Source: Sophora flavescens
Taxonomy: Eukaryota; Streptophyta; Magnoliopsida; Fabales; Fabaceae
Assembly (NCBI GenBank): GCA_030762895.1
Contig: CM061066.1
Location: 116,158,715 to 116,222,714 of the forward strand
Length of the DNA: 64,000 nucleotides
Reading direction: 5' to 3'
Positions within the stretch are counted from its first letter, which is position 1. Each line of letters starts with the position of its first letter. A program made the translations under genes and the position numbers. Shown one piece after another: positions 1 to 11,019 of the stretch. The notes beneath the pieces are model-generated. The model was not told where the DNA came from. It made no database searches and saw only the letters and a program-made list of their open reading frames with translations.

Positions 1-1155
1 CAAGTTCTGATGGTGACATTCGATATGGTGCTATGGATATTGGTCCAGTTCTTGGAACCAGATCAATCGTGAACTCAATCTCTCGAACAGGTGGTAATCC
101 AGGTACATCTTCAGGAAAAACTTCCAGAAACTCATTGACAACGGGTATACACTGCAAGTCTAACTCACTCTTAACGTCTAAGGAAAATAATAGCATGTAC
201 CCTTGCACTCCCTCTTTTAAAGAAGCTTTTACTTGATTAGCAGTTAACAATCCAGAAATCTCATCCGTAGGAAAAACTAGGGTTTTACGAGCACAGTCAA
301 TCAAAATATGGTTAGAAGACAACCAATCCATGCCTAAAATTACATCTAACTGTATTAAAGGCAAACAGATCAGGTTAACAAGAAAATGCTTATCCTGAAT
401 AATGATAGGACAATTCAAGCAAACAGAAGTGACTAAAACTGGCTTAGCAGTAGGAGTTGAAACAATAAGATCACAAAACAATGAAGAAACAGGCAATTTC
501 AGCAGTTTCACACAATCCATCGAGATAAAAGAATGCGTTGCACCTGAATCAAAAAGTACAGTTAAAAGATTACCGTTTATGTCGCACTTACCTTGTATGA
601 GATCGTCAGAATTTGAAGCCTCAGTCCCACTCATCGTATAAACTCTCCCCTTGGCTGTCGGTTTATTTGTTCCGACGTGATTGATAGTCGATTCACGCTT
701 TGGTACTTTGCAGTCCTTCGCCATGTGTCCCAATTGATTACAATTGTAACATCTTACTTCCCTCATAGGACAAGTATTTGACATGTGTCCCGTATCTCCA
801 CAGTTAAAGCATCTCCTAATCTGACCTTGATTCTGATTTCTTTGACCTCCATTCCCAGATACAGCAAAATTCGAACGGTTTTGTTGTCGATTCTGATTAT
901 TTCCTTGTGGACGGAAATAAGGTTTCCTCTGATTGTGTTTTCGTCTCCAATTATGATTCTAGTTCTTGAAGTGAGAGGGTCCACCAGCACTCCCCCTATT
1001 ATCCTTTCCTTTCCTTTCCCCATTTGCTCGATCTTACGACTCATTTCCACTAAAGCTTGGAAATTACGAAGTTGCAGAGGTAAAACGAACTCCTTAATCT
1101 CAAATCGCAGTCCTGCTTCAAACCTTTCACACTTCCAGCCTTCATTCGGTTGAGC
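1..1155 (-). pseudogene. gypsy nucleocapsid zinc knuckles, aspartic protease and start of RT (broken frame)
   Basis: Two CCHC knuckles lie at about 724-815: CFNCGDTGHMSNTC then CYNCNQLGHMAKDC, both CX2CX4HX4C. The aspartic protease active site DSGATHSFI is at about 517-556. The conserved linker into reverse transcriptase, FPEDVPGLPPVREIEF, is at about 45-100. The frame is continuous with gag in homology but shifted at least once between about 860 and 1050, and gag has a stop at 1156. The polyprotein would process itself and prime reverse transcription; this copy cannot. The RT core lies outside the window. Confidence 0.85.
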
Positions 1156-1752
1156 TTAAAAGAAACGAAAGTAATTAGCCAGTGATTCAAACTTCGCCGC
1201 ATACTCCCCTACAGATAACTCTCTCTGTTGTAGCCCCAGAAATTGTCGTTCCTTCTCGATCCTTACGCTCTCCGAAAAATATTTGTCCATGAACGCAGTT
1301 CGAAAAACGTCCCAAGTAATGTCTTGATGATCAGCCTCCAACAATATCCTAGCACCTTTCCACCAATACTCCACGTCTCCCACCAGTAGGAAAGCAGCAT
1401 AAGTAACCCGAACATCTGTCGGCGTGACCACCAACTCGAAAATTTTCTCCAGCTCCTGGAACCACAGACCAGCCTTCTCAGGATTAGCATCCAGACCAAA
1501 CTGTGAAGGATTTTGACTTCGAAACGCAATCAAAGCCTTGCCTTCCGCAACTTGCAGATTTTGGACATTCATCGCTGCAGTTTGATTTGCAATCGCTGCT
1601 GCCACATTTTCCATTACTTGAGCCGCATAATCCACTCCTTCTTCATACTCCTCATTCATGTTACCACGACCGTCAACACGTCCACCTCTACGGCCTCTTC
1701 CACGACCGCGTCCACGTCCACGTCCACGTCCACGTCCAGCTTCTGGTTCCAT
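1156..1752 (-). pseudogene. gypsy gag capsid region, ended by a premature stop
   Basis: The ATG at 1752 gives MEPEAGR followed by an RG-dipeptide run encoded by a repeated hexamer (about 1681-1740). It was preferred over an upstream in-frame start at 1770 because it opens directly onto the RG-rich gag amino terminus. A Retrotrans_gag-like capsid domain follows (FRSQNPSQF, WFQELEKIFE, YWWKGAR, VFRTAFMDKYF, QQRELSVGEYAAKFESLA). The TAA at 1156-1158 interrupts the domain; homology resumes beyond it (KGLKQD, ALVEMSRKIEQ) in other frames. Predicted role is virus-like particle shell. No signal peptide or membrane segment is seen. Confidence 0.85.
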
Positions 1753-1918
1753 AACTGACCTATAAATCAAAATCAGTTAAACCAAAACCAGAACTGAAAC
1801 GCAAACTTACTCGTTACCACACAATACTTCTAATAAGTAATTAAACAAGTCTAAGTCAGAGATCACACAACATAGACATAACAGACCTACTTCCCAACAT
1901 TCCCGAAAGACTCGACCA

Positions 1919-1930
1919 GCTTTGATACCA
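1919..1930 (-). other. primer-binding site, tRNA-Met type
   Basis: On the minus strand TGGTATCAAAGC lies a few bases after the LTR end. It differs by one base from TGGTATCAGAGC, the usual complement of plant initiator tRNA-Met. Its position between LTR and gag fixes the orientation of the element. Confidence 0.8.
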
Positions 1931-2335
1931 CAAATGCGACACCCCTTCTAGGGCATCACATAGTTACCCAAATAAAGAAAATTAAATTTATAATCGCTGG
2001 TTACTTTCGGAAAATATATTTTAGCGTGACTGTTTCTGTACGAAAATAGTGCTGATTTTTTTTTTTAACATAGAACTATTATAACCATAAACAAACATAT
2101 ATGTATATCTATATATATACATCACCTTTGCAATACACAATACCTATAATAGGAGATAACAAAAGAGCCCTTATAAGTATAGGCTATTCTCCATCAAACT
2201 AAGCAAAGAAAACAAAGACATATACATATAAGCAACGAGTGGTCTAGAACCATACCAAAAACTCATGACTCTTAGTAGCCAGATCAAAAACTGACAAGAC
2301 TCGCTACCCCAGAACTACACCTATAGCTGGTCAAG

Positions 2336-2806
2336 CTAATGAAACCCATTGGGGAGATCATGATGATCAACCCCGCCTACAACAGATGCATCTGACGAAG
2401 ATGCCTCCGCTCCCGCTTCGTCGCCGGAAGAATCCTCATCATCCACCGCAGGAGGTTGAAACTCGAGATCGCCCTCAATATATTCCTCTGGATCCTCCTC
2501 CACTTCAACAGGAGGTTCGTCAGGTCCTACTATTTGAAGAGGATTTGGCTGAGGTGGCGGATCCATTAATTCGTGCTCATCCAAGTACTGCAGGTATAGC
2601 CAAACTGGAGGTAGAGATACCTCGACAGTCTCTACGACATGTATCCGCTGCTGTGGTCCTTCTTCCATTGTGCCGATGACTTCTCTACTGGGACCGTGAT
2701 AGGTGGCGCTGAGTGCCCCAGGGTTAATCTCCCAGGCACCACCATATTGCGCTCGATCAATAACGATCGATCGGACCCTCGATTGTACCAATGGTATATC
2801 CGCCAT
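2336..2806 (-). CDS. acidic ORF inside the giant gypsy LTR (156 aa, unknown function)
   Basis: An intact ORF from ATG at 2806 to the stop at 2336, in the 3' part of the LTR. The product is proline- and acid-rich: a middle part with PPPQPNPLQ, an EVEEDPEEYIEGDLEF stretch and a DEDSSGDEAG/SSSDASVVGG tail. No domain, signal peptide or membrane segment was recognised. Related LTRs keep a short similar piece: EDPMEEPIAEELDG at about 30190 and EDPMEDYVAEELDG at about 48845. It may be a leader peptide or a relic of a longer ORF. Translation is not shown. Confidence 0.4.
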   Translation of the reverse strand: MADIPLVQSRVRSIVIDRAQYGGAWEINPGALSATYHGPSREVIGTMEEGPQQRIHVVETVEVSLPPVWLYLQYLDEHELMDPPPQPNPLQIVGPDEPPVEVEEDPEEYIEGDLEFQPPAVDDEDSSGDEAGAEASSSDASVVGGVDHHDLPNGFH

Positions 2807-3034
2807 CTGAACATGTAAGAGTGAGAAACCAATACATGGATCTTACTCAATAACTACATACTAGCCACCACATAAAAACATCAGCATTTACCAAATACAA
2901 ACATTTATAAACAAATAGTTTATCAGTGGGTTCAACACCCCAAACATCATCGATTTAAAATTGTGCATGACACTTCATATTCATCATCTAATTTCGTCCT
3001 AATCTCATGAGATATCCCAACACATGGTGAGTTG

Positions 3035-3160
3035 ATCAGGCTCCATTGCCACACAGGCACACTGGCACACAGCCACACAAGCACGAAGCCTCTTCCCATC
3101 CACACAGGCACAAAGCCACAGGCACACAGCCAAACACACATTGCATACTGTCCACACTCA
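3035..3160. repeat. imperfect CACACAGGCACA repeats in the LTR
   Basis: A CA/GGCACA-rich degenerate short-period array within the giant LTR, recurring as CACACAGGCACA, GGCACACAGCCA and similar. Two related solo LTRs carry unrelated tandem arrays at a comparable distance from their 3' ends. Confidence 0.6.
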
Positions 3161-5345
3161 GGGCACCAGTAGCAACGAAGATGGGGTCTCAAATGTCCTC
3201 CCTAGGCACATGAGAAAAATAAAGTAAGAACTACCTGACGCTGCAGGTAATTAATACATAGAACCACGGGCACGTCTGCCAAATGCATGCAAAACACTTT
3301 TGCTTATAGCTCTTTTCTTTGTGTTCAATCTTTCTTTGCCGAAGCTCAAAATGGCTTACGACTCACATAGTTTTAAACATCTTTAAAACTTTCATTACAA
3401 CACAGGACCTCACAGTCCGAGTGCTCAATCACGACACCTCTCGACCGATGCACCAGTCTTAGGTTCGTGGTACTAGAAAACATCTTCAATGTTTAAATAC
3501 GGTATACACCACGTATACAGTACAGGACCTCAAAGTCCAAAGGACCCTAAGTCCACAACAACACAGAACCTTAGTATCCCGACGTCTCGGTTACTAAGTT
3601 CAACAACACTTTCAACATGGTTGAATTTATTTTTGGTTTTCAGAAATTCTTTTCAAATTGAAAATTCATCAATAAAATCTTTAATTATTAAAACTTAGTT
3701 TTTCACAAACCAATGAGTCACTTGAGGTTTTAACTTCTTCAAGATATGCACTGCCGTTTCGAAATACTTGCCGCCTACACTATTCCAAATTTGCCGTCAA
3801 ATATTATTTTTAAGGCTTTTTAAGCCAAAATATAGCTTTTTTCACTTAAATAATTTTCTAAAATCATAATTAACTTATTTTCACCAATTAATTTCATAAA
3901 AGAATATTTTGTAATATTCCGGAATTTCTAACGTAAAAATTATCAGTGCGAAAATATTTTCATGGTTTCACGCTCATTGTGACTCATAATTCACTTTTTC
4001 AGTAATAAATTATTAAAATAATAATATTTTCCAAAATTCCTTATTTTTCCCAAATAAAAAATTCCATTAATATTATATATCAATATTTTACCGTTAAAAC
4101 ATTGAATATAATTTGTGAAGCTTCTTAAAGCTTTTATCCAATTAATTTAATTGGGCACTGGCCATTGTCAGGCTTCTCACACATCAACCAACAATTATAT
4201 CACAGATATTTCCCAGGCAGATCATGCATCACAGTAGCATAATATAATTACAGATAAACAATTAAATGCAATTAAAACCACACAGATACAAATAACACAA
4301 CATTAACAAATTAAATAAATACTAACAGACAAATAATTACAAACAAACACGGGATAGAATATAGCCATCAAATAAATCCTCAGGTGTTCCCCTTTTACCT
4401 TTCGGAGACTTTCTTGTGAATTACTGAATTCCTTCAGAAGTTCGGGTATCGCTTATACGTCACACTCACTCAATCTTCAACCATGACAATCAAATAATTA
4501 CAAATCAAGAAACTAAAACATTCTAAACCCTAATACATAGTCACGGCCTCTAGGGTTTTTGAATGACTAAGATTTCTAATCATGGTTAAGTCATGGATTA
4601 ATGATTCTTAATCAACTAAGATCATGGATTAGTGACTAAACAACAAAACTTGAAACTCAAACTTCCTAACTCTTATATACTAAGATTCGGCCTCAACATG
4701 TTCATGGGGTTAGGGTTTTTAGTTTAATAAACCAACTTGGATTTATTAAGCATACATACTAATAGCTCGATTACTAAGATCATTTATGAAAACTTTGAAC
4801 AAAACTCATCAAATCTCACCCATCTAGGGTTTGGCCAACATAGAGATTTTTGAGTAAAGATTTTCATTTTAATGACTAACATGGATTAGAGTGTGTAGAC
4901 ATACATGTCATATGAAATACATGATCATACATGACAACACATGAACAAAACTCTACCAAACCTATTCTAATAGATTCGGCCAAGGCTAGGTTTTTAGGAA
5001 AGAAATTTTTGATTACATCATGCTCTTGGATTTAGATAATATGCATGATATGAAGAATATAGAAAGTGGTTTCATCATCATGAGATTTTTCTAGAATTTA
5101 TTATGACTTTTCAAAGTTCTAGGTTTAGAAACTTAAAAGCGATGAACAATTATGAAACAAAATTTGAATCAAGAAACTTATTAAAGAACATAGACATGAT
5201 TAAGGAAGAAGATTAGGATTCACCTCTTGAAGATCAAAGACAAAGGAAATCCAAGAACTTGCTTCACAAGGTAATGCTAAAAGACTTATAACTTAAGAGT
5301 TTTTTGAAGAAAAGGCAATAGGAACTAAATGAAATGTGAGGGAGG

Positions 5346-5355
5346 GTATTTATAG
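5346..5355 (-). promoter_or_regulatory. TATA box of the giant gypsy LTR
   Basis: CTATAAATAC on the minus strand within CCCCTATAAATACCCTC. The related solo LTR has CTATAAATAC at 27918-27927, also about 1 kb from its LTR start. This supports it as the Pol II core promoter. Confidence 0.6.
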
Positions 5356-6449
5356 GGGTAGATTGCGCCATCTTGGAAGGATCTAGTAAGGATGATTTGG
5401 CTTGTTCAAAGGATTTAAGTGCAAATAATTCCTAGGCACCATTGTGCAAAGATTCCAAAAGTATAAGGACTATTTTGCAAATTGCCAATAAATTGTAATG
5501 ATGACCATTTGCCACATTAAATGTGGTCTTATCTTGACTCATTTTGGGCTGATTTTTATTCATGAGATATTTTAAGAAGAAACAAGAAGAATTTATAACA
5601 TTGGAGAAGATAGTAGAATCTTGTAGAATAATGTAGAAAAATGTAGAGCATTCTAGAACAATCTTGTCTCATCCAAAAATGATGAGGGAAGCCCCTTCTC
5701 CCTCATGGGCTTGCGCATGGGCCTAACAAATTTGGGCTTGGATTTATTTTTTTGGGGGCCACCAAAAGATTTAAGCTTAAGCATGACATAGGAAACTTGT
5801 AGGGTTTCAAATGGGCTTCATGGAATCAATCCATGGACAATAAATTTGGGCTTCATAGACACGGTCCAATAAGAGATTGGGAACAAGTATTCTGGCCCAA
5901 TTCACTTGAAAAACTTAGAACTAACTTAGGGACCAAAGTGTAATTAACAGAAAGTTCAGGGACTTAAGCGTAAAATTCCTAAATTAACACTTTAACCCTG
6001 TAGAACCTTCTAGACTTAAAAGTATGATTCATCCCTATGAATCATCTCAAAATCCTAAGATAAACTCTTCATCATCTCTTGGAAACTCCGAAATCCATTC
6101 TGCCACTCACCCGATTACGTATTTCGTCCGTAAAACGTAAATTATTCTATTTTTTTCTGAAATAATTCTACAAATGCAGAATTGTAGGAAATAAAATAAA
6201 AACCTTAAGTCTTTCGTTCACGAATTAAAATAAGGTCTTTTGAGCAGTATTATAATACTGTCAATGGAATTCGCGGGCTGGGTTTCGCCTGACTTTCCAA
6301 CCTAAATTTTAATCGTAGCTTCCTACATTCAAGTAGGATTGAGTGGTAAACTCCGTTTATTTAAAATAATTTTCTAAAACTCCAATAAACTTATAAACAT
6401 ATTTATATGTATTACTGTTATTTAAAATAGTGAAATACAGGGTGTTATA

Positions 6450-8011
6450 ATAACACCATAATCATCTCGGTTAGGCACTACTAACACATATAATATGAAT
6501 TCCCCAATACATCATCATGTCTCAACATAACTTATCGCTTACTCAACCTTTAAGCACAGTCATAACACTTATCATGTCATCATGTCAACATGTTATCAAA
6601 ATCATCATCATTACCATCATGTCATCACTTCCAAAATAATAATTGCCAAAATATAATAATAATCCATATAAAACACTTTCAAAAAATAATTACAACACTC
6701 ATGTTATCATTCATAAAATACCAAGTTCAAGTCAACCAGTCAAGCCGGCAATCATCACAAAATGAAATAATATATATTTATTGTGACGACGATAAACGTA
6801 CAATTTCTATATCATTATTGGTACCACTAGGTAGTCCCCAATGTGATATGGACATTGTCCGTTATTTGTTCTCGTGTAGGGTTTCGGTCGCCCTACACTA
6901 TTATCGAATTAAATGCAACCACTCCATTTCCGACGTTAAATAGTTTCTTTCCCCAACCTGGAGAGTCATACGATGTCCGAAACGAAACCAAAACGAGACG
7001 TCCTCGATTCTGCCCTGGGCGGTTCTAGGGCCTCGAAGCTTCCAAAATTTCACCTAAGCATCACATTACAAAGCGCACGTTACTACGAGTTCATACTCGA
7101 AGACGGAATCGAATTCCGGCAAACGAAAAGAAAGATACATAGAGAAATGTAACGAAACGAGTTTCGACATAAACGAGGATGATTTACCTTCATTTTTTGG
7201 AGAAACGAGGAAGAAGAACACGAAGGTATCGTCACTACGATCACAACCACGTACTCCAATTTGTGACGGGACGAATGAAACTCTCAAACTCTTGACTTGA
7301 AGTCTTTCTCTCACTAGATTTTCTCTCCGTCTCTCTCTAAGTTCTCTCTTGCTCACCCTTTCTGTTTTTTGTCTTTTTCTCAACTTGCTACTCTCTGTTT
7401 TGTCTCTCGAACTTAAGTGAACTTGGTTCACTTAAGTGCTTTTATTTTTGCTGAACCACGCTGCCACGCTCGAGAAAAAGGCCACGCTTGAGTGTGGGAA
7501 CAATCCACGCTTGAGCATGGGGTGGGGGGCGGGGGGGCGGGCAGACACGCCACCGCACCATGCAGCAAATGCTGGAGTGCCTCGTTAACCCTTGTGACAC
7601 GTGGCAAGTCAAAGCATGGACCTTGTCTGTTGACTTGGGTGCTTAAGCGTGGATACACCCATGCTTGAGCGTTGACTTCTGACCAAAAGTCAAATCTTTG
7701 CGTTCGGGGTCTGTTCGACGTCCGATTGCGCTCAAATTTGAGATATAGGATCATTAGGACCTAATAAAAAACCTAAAACCATAAAAATGACCTAATCTCA
7801 TCTCTAACTCCAAAATTCTTATTTCACACTCAGACATCTCAAAGACGCTAATCGGGAAACCCTAATTGGTCTCTACCTTCAATCTCACCCGAAAAAGCTG
7901 CGTACTTAACATGCAAAGGTCTATATTCCTCAAACCACATCTCAACTATATAATCCAAGTCCTAACCCTAATCCTCATACATAAACCATACATAAAATAA
8001 CGGATGTTACA
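6450..8011 (-). repeat. 5' part of an older gypsy LTR, split by the element at 1-6449
   Basis: On the minus strand it begins at 8011 with TGTAACATCC, the family's LTR start. It runs to 6450, where the younger element's LTR starts. The block GTGTAGGGCGACC(G)AAACCCTAC near 6880 and the GGTTAGGCACT block near 6472 match the solo LTRs at 26952-30588 and 46010-49289. ORFs in this stretch look like chance. The other half of this LTR would lie left of the window. Confidence 0.7.
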
Positions 8012-8356
8012 AGCGGCTCTTGGCAGGCTTATAGGCGGAGGGACATATGAATGAACCGATTGCACACCCGAATGAGAGGGATCTTGAGATTGTGTAGGTA
8101 TGAGACTATATAGTTGAGTATGGTTTATATGAATTTATTGGTAATACCTATACCAACAAGATGCATCTTCTTTTTGATAGCCCATCACTTAAGAATTCCA
8201 CAGTTAAGCGTGCTTGACTTGGAGCAATTCTGGGATGGATGACCTCCTGGGATGTTTTCCCAGGAAGCGTGTGAGTGAGGACAAAGCACACTGAAAGGAC
8301 TCGTGTTACTTTGTGGGGACAATCGTCAATCCATAAAGCAACCAGGGAGGTTACAG
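8012..8356 (+). repeat. Cassandra-like TRIM fragment carrying a 5S rRNA-derived domain
   Basis: The stretch holds a degenerate 5S rRNA sequence (8140-8255) and continues to AGGGAGGTTACA at about 8345-8356. That is an LTR-like end mirroring the TGTAAC starts of plant LTRs. A 5S domain inside a short LTR is the hallmark of Cassandra TRIM retrotransposons. No partner LTR was found in the window, so this could be a solo LTR or fragment. A 5S-derived SINE is the alternative. Confidence 0.55.
8140..8255 (+). repeat. 5S rRNA-like domain with internal Pol III promoter elements
   Basis: The stretch aligns by eye with plant 5S rRNA: ATACCAACAAGATGCATC for ATACCAGCACTAATGCACC, then TTCCACAGTTAAGCGTGCTT, then GGGATGGATGACCTCCTGGG. 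The A-box-like AGTTAAGCGTGCTT is at 8202-8215 and the C-box-like region at 8231-8250, with one visible change (GGGTGACC to GGATGACC). Extra bases after GCATC and many substitutions mean it is not a functional 5S gene. Confidence 0.7.
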
Positions 8357-8365
8357 TTCTCCTCC

Positions 8366-10289
8366 TCTTGATACTACTAAGACTACTCCAACTACTACTG
8401 ATGGAAATAAGAATAAGAACAGGGACAATGACCAAGTTGTAGGAGAGGATAATAAATATATACCTAATGCCTCTAATGTGTGGACTCATTTTGAAAAGGT
8501 TGGCTTAATTGATGGAGTGTAAAAATGTAAATGTAAGGGTTGCGGTAAATTTTATACGTGTAAAGTTGCTTCGAGTACCACTCATTTAAAGCGTCATATT
8601 CCTAGATGTAATTAAATTCCTAAGTTTCATGATGTAGGGGCCTTATTGGATAATCAAGCAACATTGTCGAAGCAGTGGAAATTTGATAATAGAACTTATC
8701 GAGATGCACTCTCTAGATGTATTATCATGCATGACCTACCATTTAGCTATGCCGAGTATGAGGGAGTTTGGGAGGTTAATAAGATTTTGAATCCTGAATT
8801 TAAACCCATCATTAGAAACACCGCAAAAGCTGATTGCATGAATGTGTTTTTAAGTGAAAAGGCAAAACTAAAGAGTGTGCTTGCTAATATTTCTGGTAGA
8901 ATATGTTTGACTTCCGATGTATGGACCGCAATCACTACACAAGGCTATATGACCGTGACTGCACATTATGTTGATGAAAATTGGAAGTTAAATAGTAAGT
9001 TGCTCTCATTTTATCACTTGGATAGTTCATACACCGGGTTGGAATTATCCGGAAAAGTACTTGGAGTGCTTAAGGATTGGGGGATAGATCAAAAAGTAGT
9101 TTCTATCACATTGGATAATGCATCTTCCAATGATAGCTTGCAAAACATTTTAAAAGAAAGACATAATTTGAAAAATGGTTTGTTATGTAGATGTGAATAT
9201 TTTCATGTGAGGTGTTGTGTACATATCTTGAATATTATAGTTCAAGAAGGTTTGAAGGCGGCGGGTGTTGCTTTGCATAAAATTAGAGAAAGTGTGAAGT
9301 ATGTGAGGGCTTCAGAGGGGGTTGAGGGAATTTCAATGATGTGTTGAAGTAGTGCACTTAAAATGATGTAGGTGGTGGTTTCTTGAGATTGGATGTGGTA
9401 ACAAGATGGAATGCTACGTAGATGATGCTTGAAAGTGCTATCAAGTATCGTCGGGCATTCACTGAGATGAGCTACAATGATAGAAGTTACATGTTTTGCC
9501 CCACCAATGAGTGGGAAAGAGCGGAGAAGATAAGTACTTTCTTGGATCCATTTTATCATATCACTAATTTGATATCCGAGTCATCTTATCCTACCTCCAA
9601 CTTATATTTCACGCAAGTGTCACTTATAGAGATGGAATTGAATGATAATATGTCTAGTGAAGATGAAGTGATCAAAGATATGGCATCAAGGATGAAGAAA
9701 AAAATTGATAAGTATTGGAGTAACTATACTGTAACTCTTGCACTTGGAGATGTTCTTGACCCAACATCAAAGTTGAAATTTGTGACCTGTTGCTATAAGA
9801 GGCTTTACCCAAATGATTATCAAGAGAAAATAGATAGGGTGAAAGAGGGTTTGTATGAACTCTTTGGTGAATATGTGAACAATTTGGGTGCATCAAGCTC
9901 ATCTCTAGCTAGTGCATCAAGAGACACTCCATCTCATTCTCCAATGTCAAGTGGAACATTCAGGTCTTCCATTCTTGAGGTAAGTTTGATTAATATAGTT
10001 TATATTCATTACATTATTTTTAATTTTCTATTTCTATTAAGTCTCTAATCTTGTTTTGCTTGTCTAACTATAGGTGTATCAAGTAGAAATGAGACAAAAT
10101 ACTTCAAATGATGGCAAATCTCAACTTGACATATACTTGGAAGAACCATGCATTGTTACAAATGACATAGATGTCCTCCAATATTGGAAGTTGAATAAGT
10201 GTCGATTCCCTCAACTTGCAATTATGGCTTGTGACATTCTAAGCATTCCCATCACAACAGTGGCTTCAGAGTCAACATTTAGCATTGGT
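8366..10289 (+). pseudogene. hAT-family transposase (BED zinc finger type), degenerate
   Basis: Domains in order: a BED-like finger at about 8510-8610 (CKGCGKF...TTHLKRHIPRC), the RNase H-like catalytic region from 8646 (LTSDVWTAITTQGYMTVTAHYVDENW, LDNASSND, CVHILNIIVQEGL), LRLDVVTRWNAT near 9380, LDPTSKLKF near 9760, and the C-terminal dimerisation region (LQYWKLNKCRFPQLAIMACDILSIP, TVASESTFSIG) at about 10165-10285. Defects are TAA stops at about 8519 and 8613, TGA at 9345, a frameshift before 9375 and TAG at about 9418. Homology stops after STFSIGDN. It resembles the DAYSLEEPER/RICESLEEPER type of plant hAT. No TIR was identified. Confidence 0.88.
9980..10073 (+). other. intron of the hAT transposase gene
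   Basis: The donor GAG|GTAAGT and the acceptor AACTATAG|GTG bound 94 AT-rich bases. Joining the exons keeps phase 0 and links the SILE end of the upstream block to VYQVEM and the dimerisation domain. This shows that the locus is a DNA copy and not a processed cDNA. Confidence 0.75.
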
Positions 10290-11019
10290 GATAATTTGCA
10301 ACTACCACTAGCCTCACCCCTTCTCTTTACCAGTCGCCACCTGCTCTGTTGTCAGCGACCGCCGCCGCCCATTGTAGAATGATTGTTTACCAGTGCCACC
10401 ATCGTGTCCAGCCCTTACCCCATTGCCACCGTACTGACCCCCACTTCCACCTGACTCTAACCACAACCCTTCTTACCCCCACCCTCAATGCGGTAGATTT
10501 GTCTCAAGAAAGGAAGGGCACGACATAAAGTGATGTGTAGTGGTGGTCGCGTAAAAATTGTGGTGCAACGGGGGTGGTTGGTGTGGTGGGATATACGGAT
10601 CTAAAGCGGAGGACGACTCACGAGTTCATGACGGTTGGTTAGGCTGGTGGTTTGTGTGCATTCTGGACAACAATGGTGGCAGAGTAGGAAGACAACGATA
10701 AGACTAGTGGCAAAGGCTCACGGTTGTGGGCTCTAGATTGGGTGAATCGCGACTGCTATCCTTCCTAGTGCAGATCTTTATTCTAGAGAGTGGGGGGAGA
10801 TGGGGGTGGACCTGGCGCCACAAGATAGGGTAGGATATGAGTTGTTGGGTCTTACAGGGGTGGTGGATGGATAGGGTTGGGGTAATTTTGCAAATACAAT
10901 TTTTTCTTGACATATAGCAAGTCACTCAGTATCTACCATTGATTACATTTTATCCTAAAATCAACAGTGCAAACATTGGTCAATGCGGTGCACTCCATTT
11001 TCTGGGGTGCACCATAAAA
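10290..11019. other. no gene recognised; short-motif GC-richer stretch
   Basis: Beyond the break in the hAT homology there are CCACC- and GGTGG-rich runs and no ORF with family features. It may be rearranged 3' sequence of the hAT element or of another insertion. Nothing further can be supported. Confidence 0.4.

Larger units (their letters stand above)
1..6449 (-). mobile_element. Ty3/gypsy retrotransposon, 5' part (continues beyond window start)
   Basis: Reading on the minus strand from 6449: a 4.5-kb LTR, a primer-binding site, gag with two zinc knuckles, an aspartic protease and the first residues of reverse transcriptase, then the window ends. The order gag-PR-RT is that of Ty3/gypsy, and the protease-RT linker resembles the Tekay-type chromovirus lineage (inference). 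Several frame breaks show it is dead. It sits inside an older LTR of a related family that continues at 6450-8011. The other LTR, and therefore the TSD, lie outside the window. Confidence 0.88.
1935..6449 (-). repeat. giant gypsy LTR (4.5 kb), 5' LTR of the minus-strand element
   Basis: The LTR starts (right end) at a degenerate TATAACACCC, where relatives have TGTAACACCC, and ends at 1935 with GGGGTGTCGCA next to the PBS. A TATA-like CTATAAATAC at 5346-5355 lies about 1.1 kb from its start, so most of the LTR would be transcribed leader. It shares blocks with the minus-strand solo LTR at 19213-35766, for example the GCACTGGCCA(C/T)(C/T)GTCAGG block at about 4146 and 21150, and CCCGACGTCTCGGT at about 3578 and 20492. 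An acidic ORF lies near its 3' end. Confidence 0.82.

Noticed and set aside
1503..1758. Plus-strand ORFs with HVHVHV tail
   Set aside because: Antisense of the RG-repeat gag N-terminus on the minus strand.
6590..7754. Several ORFs of 60-121 aa on both strands
   Set aside because: They sit in an old gypsy LTR remnant; composition follows local base bias and no family motif is visible.
8140..8255. Functional 5S rRNA gene
   Set aside because: Too many substitutions and an extra pyrimidine stretch; context is a TRIM-like fragment, not a 5S array.
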